DNA from: Erythrobacter sp. UBA2510
Lineage (GTDB): Bacteria; Pseudomonadota; Alphaproteobacteria; Sphingomonadales; Sphingomonadaceae
NCBI GenBank assembly: GCA_002341345.1
Contig: DDNW01000201.1
Location: 15,733-23,497 of the forward strand
DNA length: 7,765 nt
Direction: 5' to 3'
The notes beneath the pieces are model-generated. The model did not search any database, was not told where the DNA came from, and saw nothing but the letters and a program-made list of their open reading frames with translations. Shown one piece after another: positions 6,696-7,765 of this stretch. A program made the translations under genes and the position numbers. How positions within the stretch are numbered: position 1 is the stretch's first letter; the number at the start of each line of letters is the position of its first letter.

Positions 6696-7400
6696 TCAAT
6701 CGATACCGAGTTCGGCCTTGATGGCGGCAGGACTTTCGAAATGTTCGGCTTCGGGCCTGCCGATGGCAGGCTTTGCGTCGATCCAGGTATCTTCGCACAC
6801 GAACTCAAGCAGGCTCGCCGCGAGATCAGCATGGCGGCATCGGAAACACCCTTCTGCCAAGCGTTCGTCCGTAATCACGGCCTCGCCAGTGTAGGGCTCA
6901 TCCAGCAGCCAGCCTGGTCGTGCGGCAGTCCATTTCATGCCTTGCGCGTCGCTGAGCATCGCTTCCATTGCGCGCATCTGCTCGAGTAAATTGAACAATG
7001 CGGGCTTGGCAGTGAGTTCAAACCACGCCGGAACGCTCGACTGATGTTCGACGAAGGCGGCGGAGATCACGGCAATGCGGTCGATCTTCGCTTGTGCCAT
7101 CGCCTCGAGCAGGTTGCGCGTACCATCGGTATAGAGGGGCGGTGGATCGACCGCATTGCTTGGACCGAAAGCGACACCGAGTGTCGAGATAACCGCACGG
7201 CAGCCATCGAGATCGCCAGCGAAATCATCCGACAGCACATCGCATTCGATATATTCGAAGTCGCCCACCCGCTCGTCTGGCCCGGGCACGGTGTGTTCGA
7301 AGGCGCGGATCGGTATGTCCCGCGCAAGGGCACGCCGCAATAGCTCGGTGCCGGTCTTCCCGCCTGCACCGAAGACAGCGATGGGCCTCGTATCGGTCAT
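6696..7400 (-). CDS. NAD(P)H-binding atypical SDR protein, BVR-B/YhfK type
   Basis: A 234-residue cytoplasmic protein with an N-terminal Rossmann fold: strand IAVFGAGGKTG with glycines at 11, 14 and 17 (GxxGxxG). The middle has ECDV (acidic end of a strand), AVISTLG and IAVISAA, the strand ends that line the cofactor pocket in atypical short-chain dehydrogenases. The C-terminal part has WTAARPGWL and a HADLAASLLEFV helix, as in biliverdin-reductase-B/NmrA-like flavin reductases, where the segment before the helix usually begins S/R-x-D-L. No classical YxxxK pair stands out, which fits an atypical SDR. Substrate is unknown; reduction of a quinone, flavin or other small molecule is possible. 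AGGAA (7408-7412) lies 7 bases before the ATG. It is followed 70 bases later by the persulfide dioxygenase gene, and a strong hairpin separates it from the gene before it, so it may open its own transcript. Confidence 0.88.
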   Translation of the reverse strand: MTDTRPIAVFGAGGKTGTELLRRALARDIPIRAFEHTVPGPDERVGDFEYIECDVLSDDFAGDLDGCRAVISTLGVAFGPSNAVDPPPLYTDGTRNLLEAMAQAKIDRIAVISAAFVEHQSSVPAWFELTAKPALFNLLEQMRAMEAMLSDAQGMKWTAARPGWLLDEPYTGEAVITDERLAEGCFRCRHADLAASLLEFVCEDTWIDAKPAIGRPEAEHFESPAAIKAELGID

Positions 7401-7448
7401 CTGCTTGTTCCTGTTAAGACTGGTGAGGGCGACGAACGGAGGAGCTGC

Positions 7449-7485
7449 GGGCGCACGGGGTAGCCAACGGCCCGCCCATGCGCCC
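7449..7485 (-). terminator. GC-rich 11-bp hairpin after the right-edge gene
   Basis: Two 11-base arms, GGGCGCATGGG and CCCGTGCGCCC on the minus strand, pair with one T-G wobble around a 15-base loop that holds a further GCC-GTT-GGC mini-stem. It begins 8 bases after the stop of the partial gene at the right edge and ends 48 bases before the next ATG. There is no T-run, so it may be a U-less terminator or an mRNA 3'-end stabiliser. The structure is seen; its role is inferred from position. Confidence 0.45.
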
Positions 7486-7493
7486 TGCCAGTA

Positions 7494-7765
7494 TCAGGCT
7501 CCGCCTGCCGGACAGGTGGTATATCCCCAGAACCCGAACTCGTCCTTCATCCGGGGTCCGACGACGATCATCTCCTGCATTTGCAGACCCGCATCGCCTT
7601 CATCATCCAGTACACGGGTCCTGATCCGAAGCTCGCCATTCGAATAGCTGCCGGGGCCATCGGCGGTGACGGGGATCAATTTGCCATTGATCTTGATCGC
7701 ACCGCCCCCGTCGCCGTCAGAGACAAACGAGGGAAAGGCCACTTCGGTCAGGCGGAACTGGCAGG
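7494..7765 (-). CDS. Unrecognised small protein, C-terminal part
   Basis: An open frame enters from the right edge and stops with TGA at 7494-7496; at least 89 codons are visible and the start lies outside the window. The visible part begins CQFRLTEVAF, is hydrophilic with a glycine/aspartate run (SDGDGGGA), then GKLIPV, ELRIRTRVLDDEG and MIVVGPR, and ends TTCPAGGA. I recognise no family. The pattern of short beta strands suggests a small beta-rich domain. A cysteine seven codons before an in-frame GTG (7742) could be the end of a lipobox, making this a lipoprotein, but the upstream residues needed to judge that are missing. The GTG is a poorer start candidate because coding-like sequence continues past it to the edge. 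Reality as a gene is supported by the hairpin placed right behind its stop. Confidence 0.65.
   Translation of the reverse strand, partial: CQFRLTEVAFPSFVSDGDGGGAIKINGKLIPVTADGPGSYSNGELRIRTRVLDDEGDAGLQMQEMIVVGPRMKDEFGFWGYTTCPAGGA

Overview
The window is GC-rich, and every gene I can support lies on the minus strand, read from the right edge toward base 1. Gene style (short intergenic gaps, ATGA start/stop overlaps, a Cus system with a CusF-like tail on its adaptor) suggests an alphaproteobacterium, most likely in the Sphingomonadales. This rests on recognition of protein style without a database search, and I hold it with moderate confidence. There are no RNA genes, insertion sequences, CRISPR arrays or phage genes. 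The plus-strand open frames are antisense shadows.

Layout in transcription order. (1) 7765-7494: C-terminal part of a small unrecognised protein, followed at once by a strong GC-rich hairpin (7449-7485). (2) 7400-6696: an atypical short-chain dehydrogenase-like NAD(P)H-binding protein of the BVR-B/YhfK type. (3) 6625-5273: a CstB-like fusion of a metallo-beta-lactamase persulfide dioxygenase with a degenerate and an active rhodanese domain. (4) 5272-5030: a 243-base gap, the likely control region for the genes that follow. (5) 5029-4664: a small secreted Met/His/Cys-rich protein resembling CopL/DUF2946-type metal-binding leader proteins. (6) 4551-3316: a TolC/CusC-type outer-membrane channel. 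(7) 3319-1826: a CusB-type periplasmic adaptor with an N-terminal heavy-metal-binding motif and a C-terminal CusF-like domain. (8) 1829 to beyond base 1: the N-terminal 609 residues of a CusA-type RND pump.

Genes 5-8 form a copper/silver export operon. The small protein and the CusF-like tail probably handle Cu(I)/Ag(I) in the periplasm, and the pump, adaptor and channel expel it across the outer membrane. tolC/cusB and cusB/cusA each overlap by four bases, which suggests translational coupling. All seven export-path methionines of E. coli CusA that fall within the available part are present at the same residue numbers, which argues for Cu(I)/Ag(I) rather than Zn/Co/Cd. Genes 2-3 look like a separate sulfane-sulfur (persulfide) and redox module beside the metal operon. 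No regulator (CueR, CusRS, CopRS, ArsR) is visible.

I do not see a wholly new system. The parts most worth a second look are the small Met/His/Cys-rich leader protein with a hairpin behind it, the adaptor-CusF fusion, and the persulfide dioxygenase-rhodanese fusion with its altered metal motif.
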